A stretch of DNA of 6,827 bases from an uncultured Bacteroidota bacterium (GCA_903888395.1 CAISTO010000096.1:1-6827); one strand, 5' to 3'; shown: positions 1 through 6,606, numbered from the stretch's first letter. The notes: generated by a model not told the origin, from the sequence alone. Numbers and translations: made by a program.

Positions 1-1398
1 TTCAAATAAAATTCGTTCATGCGCTGCCTGCTGACTAATTAACAACATGCCACTTTTTATTTGCGTAGCAATATAAGTTTGTTGAATTTGTAAAAACTGC
101 TGACTGTTTTGTTTGTTGTTTTCAATGAGCGTTTGTTGTGCCTTTTGCTCCATTGAATTCTGTGCTTCTATTGACGATTCCGGTGCGGCTATTTTAAATA
201 AATCTTCCCAATTAGTAGTTTGTTGTTTTTTAAAATTTCGGGAGTTTGCATATTCATTTTTAAACAAATCGTTTTTGCCATCACTAGCCTTTCCAATGGT
301 TTGCGAGTTGTTACTTTGAATATTATTAAAATGAGTAGTTTGGTTATTATATAAATCTCGTTGCAAAAAACGATTATCTTCATGGCTGTTATCCAATGCA
401 GGTGTTTCAAAATTTTCACCTAAAACTTTACGTGTTACAGCTCTCAAAATTTGATAAATATTTCGCTCATCTTCAAACTTTATTTCTGTTTTAGTTGGAT
501 GAATATTTACATCTATTTTTGATGGATCTATTTCAATATTGATACAATAAAATGGGTATTGATCTTTGGCTATGATGTTTTCAAATCCGCTAACAATGGC
601 ATGATTCAAATATGCATCTTTTATAAAACGATTGTTTACAAAAATAAATTGCTCGCCCCTTGTTTTCTTTGCTATTTGTGGCTTTCCAATGAATCCACTT
701 GCGTTAATGATGGTGGTTTGTTCTTCGAACAATAACAAATTTTCAGGTTTTTTATCGTCAAATAAATCGCAGATTCTAAAAGCTAAATCAGCTGGTTTTA
801 ATTGATGTAACAAATCATCGTTATGAAAAAGTTCAAAGCCAATGCTTGGATTTGCCAAAGCAGCTCTGGTAAATTCATCAATGATATGGCGTAACTCCAC
901 AGGATTTGACTTTAAAAAATTTCTGCGTGCAGGAATATTAAAAAACAAATTTTTAACGGTAATGCTTGTTCCTGTTGGGCAAGCCGTTGCTTCTTGCGTA
1001 ATGGTATTGCTGCCTTCTATTACTATAAAAGTGCCAACTGTATCTTCATCTCTTTTGGTTTTAAGTTCCACTTTTGCCACAGAAGCAATGGAGGCTAAAG
1101 CTTCGCCACGAAAACCCATTGTTTTTATTTTAAAAACATCGGCAATGCTGGTAATTTTTGAAGTAGCATGACGTTCCCAACACATACGTGCATCAGTTTC
1201 ACTCATACCTTTGCCGTTATCTATTACTTGAACCAATGCTTTTCCAGCATCTTTTACTATTAGTTTTATATGTGTGGCACCCGCATCAATGCTATTATCT
1301 AAAAGCTCTTTAACGATACTTGATGGCCGCTGAATTACCTCGCCCGCTGCTATTTGATTAGCTACATGTTCTGGTAAAAGCTTTATAATGTCTGACAT
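1..1398 (-). CDS. mutL: DNA mismatch repair protein MutL, 3'-truncated by the window edge
   Basis: This gene encodes MutL, the GHKL-ATPase that links MutS mismatch recognition to strand incision in the cytoplasm. The minus strand is open from ATG (1398-1396) to the window edge, giving 466 codons and no stop; family members run to roughly 600-650 residues, so most of the C-terminal domain lies outside. ATPase motifs visible in order are ANQIAAGEVIQRP (13-25), E31 with DNSIDAG (34-40), DNGKGM (60-65), GFRGEAL (95-101) and GTSITVKNLFFNIPARR (143-159). The NNRF and DVNIHPTK motifs that close the N-terminal domain follow. An N/Q-rich, low-complexity linker spans about 330-440. The C-terminal domain then begins, and its metal-binding motif DQHA(X)2E(X)4E is represented by SQQAAHERILFE (455-466), with D to S and H to Q changes. 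The gene is divergent from tnpA across a 113-bp gap. Identity is certain; whether it retains endonuclease activity is open. Confidence 0.97.
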   Translation of the reverse strand, partial: MSDIIKLLPEHVANQIAAGEVIQRPSSIVKELLDNSIDAGATHIKLIVKDAGKALVQVIDNGKGMSETDARMCWERHATSKITSIADVFKIKTMGFRGEALASIASVAKVELKTKRDEDTVGTFIVIEGSNTITQEATACPTGTSITVKNLFFNIPARRNFLKSNPVELRHIIDEFTRAALANPSIGFELFHNDDLLHQLKPADLAFRICDLFDDKKPENLLLFEEQTTIINASGFIGKPQIAKKTRGEQFIFVNNRFIKDAYLNHAIVSGFENIIAKDQYPFYCINIEIDPSKIDVNIHPTKTEIKFEDERNIYQILRAVTRKVLGENFETPALDNSHEDNRFLQRDLYNNQTTHFNNIQSNNSQTIGKASDGKNDLFKNEYANSRNFKKQQTTNWEDLFKIAAPESSIEAQNSMEQKAQQTLIENNKQNSQQFLQIQQTYIATQIKSGMLLISQQAAHERILFE

Positions 1399-1511
1399 AA
1401 TTTTGAAATACAAAAAACCGATAATTTTAGCAGATTATGAAATTTACTTGACGAATGTTTAAAAGTAGTTTTAAATGTTTTTATTTGTGTAGCTGATACT
1501 ATCCATAAAAC

Positions 1512-1973
1512 ATGCCAAATACATACACTCAACTCTATATTCAAATTGTTTTTCCGGTTAAAGGAAGACAAAATTTACTTTCAAAATTAATAAGGGAAAG
1601 GGTGTTTAAATATATGTCTGGTATTGTTGAAGAATTGGAACACAAATCAATCATTGTAAATGGACACTCAGACCATGTGCATTTATTTGTTGGATTAAAT
1701 CCAAAACAATCAATTTCTGATTTGGTGAAAGCTGTTAAGTCAAGCTCATCTAAATTTATTAATGAAAATAAAATGATTGAGAGTAAATTTGAATGGCAGC
1801 AAGGTTTTGGTGCATTTAGTTATTCAAAATCACAAATTGAAAATGTATATAAATATATTCTGAACCAAGAAGAACATCATAAAAAAAGGAGTTTTAAAGA
1901 AGAGTATTTGGAGTTTTTGGAGAAATTTGAAATTGAGTATGATGAAAGATTTTTGTGGGAGTGGATAGAGTGA
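1512..1973 (+). CDS. tnpA: Y1 (HUH) transposase, IS200/IS605 TnpA / RAYT-like
   Basis: This is a single-strand DNA transposase of the Y1_Tnp family. Such enzymes recognise small hairpins, cut one strand and form a 5'-phosphotyrosine link. The product is 153 residues, normal for the family, and the frame is intact. Visible features are an N-terminal QLYIQIVFPVKGRQ strand region, the HUH metal-binding motif as HVH (H55, H57) inside GHSDHVHLFVGL, the WQQGFGAFSYS block (95-105), and the helix VYKYILNQEEHH (112-123), where Y115 is the probable nucleophile and Q119 the usual helper. The C-terminus FLEKFEIEYDERFLWEW resembles the stand-alone Bacteroidota members. No TnpB/IscB partner is present. Its stop codon abuts an array of short palindromes, as seen with REP-associated tyrosine transposases. 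A classic IS200-like insertion is the alternative, but I see no clear left-end hairpin. Family assignment is firm; mobilisation of the array is inference. Confidence 0.9.
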   Translation: MPNTYTQLYIQIVFPVKGRQNLLSKLIRERVFKYMSGIVEELEHKSIIVNGHSDHVHLFVGLNPKQSISDLVKAVKSSSSKFINENKMIESKFEWQQGFGAFSYSKSQIENVYKYILNQEEHHKKRSFKEEYLEFLEKFEIEYDERFLWEWIE

Positions 1974-2468
1974 TACAATAGTGTCGTCTCTACGAGACTG
2001 CTTTTGTAGGAGATTTTCGCTCTTTACTTTTTTTACAATAGTTGCGTCTCTACGAGACTGATTTTGTGGGAAATTGGCTCTGTTTTTTAGCTTCGTGATA
2101 CAATAGTTGCGTCTCTACGAGACTGCTTTTGTGGGAGATTTTCGCTCTTTACTTTTTTTACAATAGTTACGTCTCCACGAGACTGCTTTTGTGGGAGGAT
2201 TGGCTCTGTTTTTAGCTTCGTTTTACAATAGTTGCGTCTCTACGAGACTGCTTTTGTAGGAGGTTTTCGCTCTTTACTTTTTTTACAATAGTGTCGTCTC
2301 TACGAGACTGCTTTTGTGGGAGATTTATTCTGTTTAGCTTCTTTTTACAATAGTTGCGTCTCTACGAGACTGATTTTGTGGGAAATTGGCTTTGTTTTTT
2401 AGCTTCGTGTTACAATAGTGTCGTCTCTACGAGACTGCTTTTGTGGGAAATTGGCTCTGTTTTTTTTA
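1974..2468 (+). repeat. Tandem array of eight 60-65 bp REP-like units
   Basis: Eight direct units start with TACAATA at 1974, 2034, 2099, 2159, 2224, 2284, 2346 and 2411. Each has a conserved front part of about 38 bp: TACAATAGT, then a variable tGcG or GtcG step, then the palindrome gtctc-tac-gagac (5-bp stem, 3-nt loop), then TGCTTTTGTGGGAG. The back part is variable and comes in two families. Type A (units 1, 3 and 5) ends in TTTTCGCTCTTTACTTTTTTT. Type B (units 2, 4, 7 and 8, with 6 as a divergent member) carries TTGGCTCTGTTTTTTAGCTTCGT. Unit 4 has loop cac instead of tac, with the stem kept. The array begins right after the tnpA stop codon, so it is probably the substrate or product of that enzyme or a relative. 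There is no credible gene in it. Confidence 0.93.
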
Positions 2469-2535
2469 CTGTTTTAGATAATTTGTGTCTCAATGAAATT
2501 ACAATATTGTATATAAATAATTGTAGCAAACAAAA

Positions 2536-2560
2536 ACCTCGTAGAGGTGACACTATTGTA
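2536..2560 (-). repeat. Inverted REP-like copy with a compensated stem
   Basis: Read on the minus strand, this is TACAATAGTG followed by TCACCTCTACGAGGT, which matches the first 25 bp of the array units in opposite orientation. The stem is acctc-gta-gaggt on the plus strand instead of gtctc-gta-gagac. Both altered bases on one arm are matched by complementary changes on the other arm, so pairing is kept. With the last direct unit (2411 onward) it forms a head-to-head pair. Confidence 0.85.
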
Positions 2561-2585
2561 TCATAAACAAGCAAGCCAAAACCAA

Positions 2586-2598
2586 GTCTCGTAGAGAC
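2586..2598 (-). repeat. Second inverted REP-like palindrome, flanks degenerate
   Basis: The 13-nt core gtctc-gta-gagac is the exact reverse complement of the array palindrome. It is followed by GACACAACT, where the copy at 2536-2560 has gacactatt, so similarity fades after about five bases. It closes the repeat region on the side of the B12 operon. The stretch between the two inverted copies (2561-2585) has no recognisable unit tail. Confidence 0.75.
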
Positions 2599-2644
2599 GA
2601 CACAACTCCAAAAAAGTTTTCTAAAGCCATTTCAAAAATAAACC

Positions 2645-2674
2645 TTGTATTGGCCAACATTCAAATTATATTTG
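2645..2674 (+). promoter_or_regulatory. Bacteroidota-type promoter of the B12 operon
   Basis: A perfect match to the Bacteroidota -7 consensus TAnnTTTG lies at 2667-2674 (TATATTTG). A TTG trinucleotide at 2645-2647 sits 19 bp upstream, which suits the loose -33 element (TTTG/TTG). The expected transcription start is about 2678-2682, which coincides with the 5' end of the cobalamin aptamer. This positional agreement is the main reason for the call, because the motif alone is common in AT-rich DNA. Confidence 0.6.
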
Positions 2675-2680
2675 CTTCGC

Positions 2681-2880
2681 ATTTGGTTTTTAAATGGAGT
2701 TATATCCGTTTCAAAAATTAAAAGGGAATCAGGTGAAAAACCTGGACAGTACCCGCTGCTGTGAGCATCTTATTTTAGCCTAAAAACTAAAATCGTTTTT
2801 TGTTTCTATTCTTGTCACTGTTCCGCCAATCGGAACGGGAAGACCAAACAAAAATGATGCGAGTCAGAAGACCTGCCAAT
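2681..2880 (+). promoter_or_regulatory. Cobalamin (vitamin B12) riboswitch
   Basis: This is the adenosyl/methyl-cobalamin sensing leader of the receptor operon. Family-conserved blocks appear in order: AAAGGGAAtcaGGTGaAA (2721-2738), CCtggaCaGtaCCCGCtgCTGTGA (from 2741 to 2764, conserved bases capitalised), TCACTG (2815-2820), CGGGAAG (2836-2842) and the B12 box region gtCAGAAGACCTGCC (2863-2877). Supporting helices are TTGG 2683-2686 with CCAA 2876-2879 (closing stem); CAGG 2730-2733 with CCTG 2741-2744; GCATC 2765-2769 with GATGC 2856-2860; ATTTTAG 2772-2778 with CTAAAAT 2787-2793; TTTTTGTTT 2797-2805 with AAACAAAAA 2846-2854; and GTTCCG 2820-2825 with CGGAAC 2831-2836. High B12 is expected to switch off the two genes downstream. 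Which cobalamin form it prefers cannot be decided by eye. Confidence 0.95.
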
Positions 2881-2895
2881 AGCAAAACAGATTGT

Positions 2896-2953
2896 AGCTT
2901 TCGGGAAAAAAAGCTTGCAGTGATTTCGAAACCACAAAACTTTTAAAAGTTTT
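2896..2953 (+). promoter_or_regulatory. Candidate expression platform of the B12 riboswitch
   Basis: The leader continues about 160 nt beyond the aptamer before the start codon at 3043. It holds a hairpin with stem AGCTTT 2896-2901 / AAAGCT 2910-2915, and an 18-nt perfect palindrome AAAACTTTTAAAAGTTTT at 2936-2953 followed by TTATC. Either could take part in switching. The second is AT-only apart from one C and one G and has only a short T-rich tail, so it would be a weak intrinsic terminator. I could not assign an anti-terminator or a sequestered ribosome site. Confidence 0.4.
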
Positions 2954-3042
2954 ATTTATCGGTATCATTACTTTAACGCTGGTTGAATTGTATTAAGCAA
3001 TTTCAAATTGTCGTTAGCTACAACAATATTTATTTGAATAAA

Positions 3043-4920
3043 ATGAAAAAATATAGTTGTGCTTTGGTAATGAACTTGATTGCGGTTTTGGCTTTAGGCC
3101 AAAATAAGCAAGCTGATTCTGCACTTAAACTACAACCTGTTTTTATTAAAAGTTTACGTTTAAATAATTTAAATAATGCCAGTGTAATTCAAAGCATTTC
3201 AGCGCCAGAATTATTAAGCCGACAAGGAAACTCCATGGCAGAAGTGCTGCAAGAAAACACCCCTGTTTTTATTCGTAATTATGGTTCGGGTGGTTTGGCT
3301 ACAGCTAGTTTTAGGGGAAGCAATGCTTATCATACACCAGTAATTTGGAACGGAATAAATATTCAAAATCCAATGAATGGGCAAATAGATTTTAGCTCCA
3401 TTCCAGTTTTTTTTAGTGATGAAGTTTCGTTGCAATATGGAGGAAATGGAGGCGTTTGGGGAAGTGGTGCCATGGCCGGTTTGCTGTTTATAAATAGCGC
3501 TATTGCTTCGCAACAAAAACCTAAAGTAGAATTATTAGCTAGTGCTTTTGATTATGGGGTGTTTCAAAATGCCATCAAAATAAGTTTTAATCATAAGCGA
3601 TTATTTTCAAGCACCAAATTTTATAATAATTTAGGTAATAATAATTTTGAATATGAATATAAAAACAATACCTATTTCCAAAAAAATGCCAGTTTAAACA
3701 CGAACGGATTTCAACAAGTTTTATCGTTTCAAAAAAATGCCAAAACTTTATTTACAGGTTTGGTATGGTATGGTGAAAATGAAAGGCAAATTGCCCCAAA
3801 TTTATCGGCATTACTTAATAATGCTATTCAAAAAGACAAAAACTTGAGAGCTGCCATTACTTGGAATAACAAGACTTTAAGAGGAAATAATGAAATAAAA
3901 ATTTCTTATTTTTATGATGAGCTTTTTTATGAAAGCAACGACATTCCAAAATCGTTTAGTAAAAGCTATACTTATAATTTATCGGCTGAAAAAAACATTC
4001 ATTTCAATGAAAATAATAGCATTCATATTGGTGTAATTGATTGGTTGGCTTTTGCCAATGTAGATGGTTATGAAAAAGCAGTGAGTCAGAACCGCTTTTC
4101 AGGATTTGTTTATTATAAATATCAAAACAAAAAGCACCAGTTTTTACAGCAATTTGGATTAAGAAAAGAATTGGTAAACGAACGTTTTATTCCAATAATG
4201 CCAAGCTATTTTTTACAAAAAACCTTGTTTAAAAATGTGCTATTGAAAGCAAACGTGGCACGAACTTATCGCTTACCAACTTTTAACGATTTGTATTGGA
4301 AAAACGGTGGCAATATATACTTACAATCGGAACAAGGTTGGAGCAGTGATTGTGCTTTGAACTTCAATCAAAAAAAGGAGCAATTTTTATTTGATTTTAC
4401 CTTCTCCATGTTTTACCGAAACACCGAAAATTATATTCAATGGATTCCTATCAATGTAGCTGTTTTTTCACCAATAAATATTGGAAATGTAAGTGCTAAG
4501 GGAATTGAAATCATTGCAAAAAGCAACTACCAATTTTCAAAAAATGCTAATTTTCAAATCAATTATTTAGGCAGCTTTTTAACTGCTATTGATAATCAAA
4601 ACAACTTGCCATTAATATTTACGCCTCGTATCAAACACGTCATCAATTTGTATTATAATTATAGCAGTTTTACCCTAAAATACAACCATATTTATACCGG
4701 AGTTAGCTTTACCAAATCGGATTTAAGCGAGTGGAACAATGATTTTGAAATTGGAAATTTAGTGGTTTCAAAAAGCTTTGAGTTTAACAAGCAAAACAAT
4801 CTTTCGCTCCAATTTGGCATCAATAATATTTGGAACAAAAATTACTTAATAATGCCCGACAGGCCAATGCCTTTAAGGAATTTTCAATTAACCATACAAT
4901 ATTCAATTACTAAAAAATAA
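3043..4920 (+). CDS. btuB: BtuB-like TonB-dependent cobalamin receptor
   Basis: This is an outer-membrane TonB-dependent receptor that probably imports vitamin B12. I chose ATG 3043 (625 residues) because it opens a clean signal peptide, MKKYSCALVMNLIAVLALG, cut before QNKQ. A TTG start at 2983 would bury that peptide behind 20 charged or polar residues. The plug domain covers about residues 30-155: LQPVFIKSLR is a possible TonB box, then SAPELLSRQGNSMAEVLQ, TPVFIRNYGSGGLATASFRG, VIWNGINIQNPMNG and GGNGGVWGSGAMAG. The rest is an alternating-strand 22-strand-type barrel ending in NNIWNKNYLIMPDRPMPLRNFQLTIQYS, the usual terminal strands of the family. Length is close to that of E. coli BtuB (about 614). 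The B12 riboswitch just upstream is the main evidence for the substrate; by sequence alone it is a generic receptor. The next gene starts 9 bp after the stop, so the two are surely co-transcribed. Confidence 0.88.
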   Translation: MKKYSCALVMNLIAVLALGQNKQADSALKLQPVFIKSLRLNNLNNASVIQSISAPELLSRQGNSMAEVLQENTPVFIRNYGSGGLATASFRGSNAYHTPVIWNGINIQNPMNGQIDFSSIPVFFSDEVSLQYGGNGGVWGSGAMAGLLFINSAIASQQKPKVELLASAFDYGVFQNAIKISFNHKRLFSSTKFYNNLGNNNFEYEYKNNTYFQKNASLNTNGFQQVLSFQKNAKTLFTGLVWYGENERQIAPNLSALLNNAIQKDKNLRAAITWNNKTLRGNNEIKISYFYDELFYESNDIPKSFSKSYTYNLSAEKNIHFNENNSIHIGVIDWLAFANVDGYEKAVSQNRFSGFVYYKYQNKKHQFLQQFGLRKELVNERFIPIMPSYFLQKTLFKNVLLKANVARTYRLPTFNDLYWKNGGNIYLQSEQGWSSDCALNFNQKKEQFLFDFTFSMFYRNTENYIQWIPINVAVFSPINIGNVSAKGIEIIAKSNYQFSKNANFQINYLGSFLTAIDNQNNLPLIFTPRIKHVINLYYNYSSFTLKYNHIYTGVSFTKSDLSEWNNDFEIGNLVVSKSFEFNKQNNLSLQFGINNIWNKNYLIMPDRPMPLRNFQLTIQYSITKK

Positions 4921-4929
4921 ACTATAATT

Positions 4930-6564
4930 ATGAAAAATAAATTTTACAAAAGTGCTTTGGCAATAGGAATTGCAGCATTACTTAGCACAAATTTAAGTGC
5001 TCAAACTTCCAATTTTGAAGACATTACGCTGCAAGGTGCTAACGATTTTAAAATTCCTTCCAATGGAAATTTTGATTCCAAATTTAGCAGTGGTTCTTGC
5101 GATTTTAAAAACAATTACGACATCAGTTATGGTGGATTTTGGACCAGTGGTTGGGCATATTCAAAAACCAATGATACCATAACAGGCGATTATTCAAATT
5201 TATATGCAAGTTATGCCAACAAAGGTGTTGGAAATAGCAATAATTACGCGGTTTCACAGAACGAAACGTTTATACATTTAAAGCAAAATAGTATTCAAGG
5301 ATTATACATTTCAAATACTACTTATGCTGCTTTAAGCATGAAAAAAGGTGATGCTTTTGCAAAAAAATTTGGTGGAAATTCTGGTAATGATTCCGATTGG
5401 TTTAAAATTACTATCAATGCCTATCAAAATGGAAACATGAAGACAGAAAAAGTAGATTTTTATTTGGCTGATTTCAGATTTTCAAATAACGCACAAGATT
5501 ATATTATTAAAGATTGGACTTATGTAAATTTACAATCTTTGGGCAGTTTAGATAGTTTAAAATTTACCCTTAGCAGCAGTGATACCAGCCAATTCGGAAT
5601 GAATACCCCTGCTTTTTTCTGTATAGATCATATCATTACAAATGCTGATACTGCTACATTTGAAAACTTAACCTTGCCATACGGACAAACTTATTGGAAC
5701 CGAGGAAGTAAAGTATTTACAGAAGAGTATAAAAGCGGGCAAGCATTTTTCCCAAGCTCTTATTCTGTTTCTCCATCGTATAATTATTGGAACAAAGGTT
5801 TTGCTATTTCCAATAGCAATGATTCTACAACGCAAGGTTTTACAAATTTATACAGTTCTGCTAACGGAAGAGGTTATAATAAATCAACTAATTATGCTGT
5901 AAGTAATGGAAATAATACATTGATTACAGCACAGGGTAAAGGTATTGCGGATGCTGGCATTATTGCAAAAGGTATTTGGATAAATAATGCAGCCTATCCC
6001 TATTTTAGCATGTTAAATGGCGATGGTTTTGCGAAAAAATTTGGTGGAAAATCTGGTGATGAAGCTGACTATTTTAGAGTTATTATTCGTGGTTATTTAC
6101 GAAATATTAAAACAAGCGATAGTGTTATTTTTTACTTAGCTGATTACAGAAATGCTGATAACAGCAAAGATTATATATTAAAAGATTGGACTTATGCTGA
6201 CTTGTCAAAATTTAGTTATGTAGATAGTATTTCATTTAAATTAGAATCAACAGATGTTGGACAATTTGGAATGAATACACCGGCTTTTTTCTGTATTGAT
6301 AATTTTGAATATGATGTAAAAACTAGTATAAATGAAGTTGCAAATCAAAACATATTTTCTATTTATCCAAATCCAAGTTCAAGTACCATCAACATTGATT
6401 ATAACGAGCATTTTTCAACAATTAGAATAATTGATATTCAAGGTAAAGTGGTATTGCAAAGCAAGCAAAAAACCATAGATATAAACAGCTTAGAAAATGG
6501 AATTTATGTTATTCAAATTGAAACTGAAAATGGCGTTGTAAATAGTAAGTTTGTGAAACAATAA
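4930..6564 (+). CDS. T9SS-secreted protein with two DUF4465 domains; probable surface B12-capture partner
   Basis: The product is 544 residues. An N-terminal signal peptide (1-25, ending NLSAQ) is followed by two homologous domains, about 29-235 and 244-459, and a type A T9SS sorting tail (about 474-544: IFSIYPNPSS, GKVV, LENGIYVIQI, KFVKQ). The domains share landmarks in the same order: GDAFAKKFGGNSG 140-152 / GDGFAKKFGGKSG 364-376; FYLADFR 177-183 / FYLADYR 401-407; DYIIKDWTYVNL 190-201 / DYILKDWTYADL 414-425; QFGMNTPAFFCIDH 221-234 / QFGMNTPAFFCIDN 445-458. I recognise this as DUF4465, a family often found in B12-riboswitch operons; I believe the BtuH B12-binding lipoproteins of gut Bacteroides are related, but cannot verify that here. 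No lipobox is present, so surface anchoring should depend on T9SS processing. Being second in a B12-controlled operon suggests it captures cobalamin and hands it to the receptor. Binding itself is inferred. Confidence 0.87.
   Translation: MKNKFYKSALAIGIAALLSTNLSAQTSNFEDITLQGANDFKIPSNGNFDSKFSSGSCDFKNNYDISYGGFWTSGWAYSKTNDTITGDYSNLYASYANKGVGNSNNYAVSQNETFIHLKQNSIQGLYISNTTYAALSMKKGDAFAKKFGGNSGNDSDWFKITINAYQNGNMKTEKVDFYLADFRFSNNAQDYIIKDWTYVNLQSLGSLDSLKFTLSSSDTSQFGMNTPAFFCIDHIITNADTATFENLTLPYGQTYWNRGSKVFTEEYKSGQAFFPSSYSVSPSYNYWNKGFAISNSNDSTTQGFTNLYSSANGRGYNKSTNYAVSNGNNTLITAQGKGIADAGIIAKGIWINNAAYPYFSMLNGDGFAKKFGGKSGDEADYFRVIIRGYLRNIKTSDSVIFYLADYRNADNSKDYILKDWTYADLSKFSYVDSISFKLESTDVGQFGMNTPAFFCIDNFEYDVKTSINEVANQNIFSIYPNPSSSTINIDYNEHFSTIRIIDIQGKVVLQSKQKTIDINSLENGIYVIQIETENGVVNSKFVKQ
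6549..6561 (+). repeat. Left copy of a 13-nt direct repeat
   Basis: GTTTGTGAAACAA covers the last codons of the DUF4465 gene and recurs exactly at 6738-6750. The two copies bracket a 176-bp block made almost entirely of repeats and palindromes (6562-6737). The pattern would fit a target duplication around an inserted element, or a local duplication. Confidence 0.6.
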
Positions 6565-6599
6565 GTTAGTTGTTAGTTGTTAGTTGATAGTTGATAGGA
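6565..6599 (+). repeat. Heptamer tandem repeat
   Basis: Five 7-bp units follow the stop codon immediately: three GTTAGTT, one GATAGTT and one GATAGGA. Short tandem repeats of this kind are common between genes in Bacteroidota. No function is evident. Confidence 0.85.
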
Positions 6600-6606
6600 T
6601 ATAGTC

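Noticed and set aside
842..1171. 109-residue open frame on the plus strand
   Set aside because: It is antisense to the conserved ATPase domain of mutL and has no family features. The frame at 113-319 is rejected for the same reason.
1383..1571. 62-residue minus-strand frame over the mutL start
   Set aside because: It overlaps both the mutL start and the tnpA start, and its sequence shows no domain.
1974..2468. CRISPR array
   Set aside because: The repeat part (about 38 bp) and gaps (22-27 bp) look CRISPR-like in size, but the gaps fall into two recurring families rather than unique spacers, and no cas gene is nearby.
1974..2468. Integron attC cassette array
   Set aside because: Units are only 60-65 bp with a 5-bp stem, contain no cassette genes, and there is no integrase; the adjacent enzyme is a Y1 transposase.
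2354..2566. 70-residue open frame inside the repeat array
   Set aside because: It is made of repeat units read through in one frame, giving a periodic peptide with no plausible start region.
2983..3042. Upstream TTG start for the receptor gene
   Set aside because: It adds 20 residues in front of an otherwise typical signal peptide that starts at ATG 3043.
3214..3516. 100-residue minus-strand frame
   Set aside because: It is antisense to the plug domain of the receptor and has no supporting feature. The plus frame at 4997-5182 is likewise an out-of-frame shadow of the DUF4465 gene.
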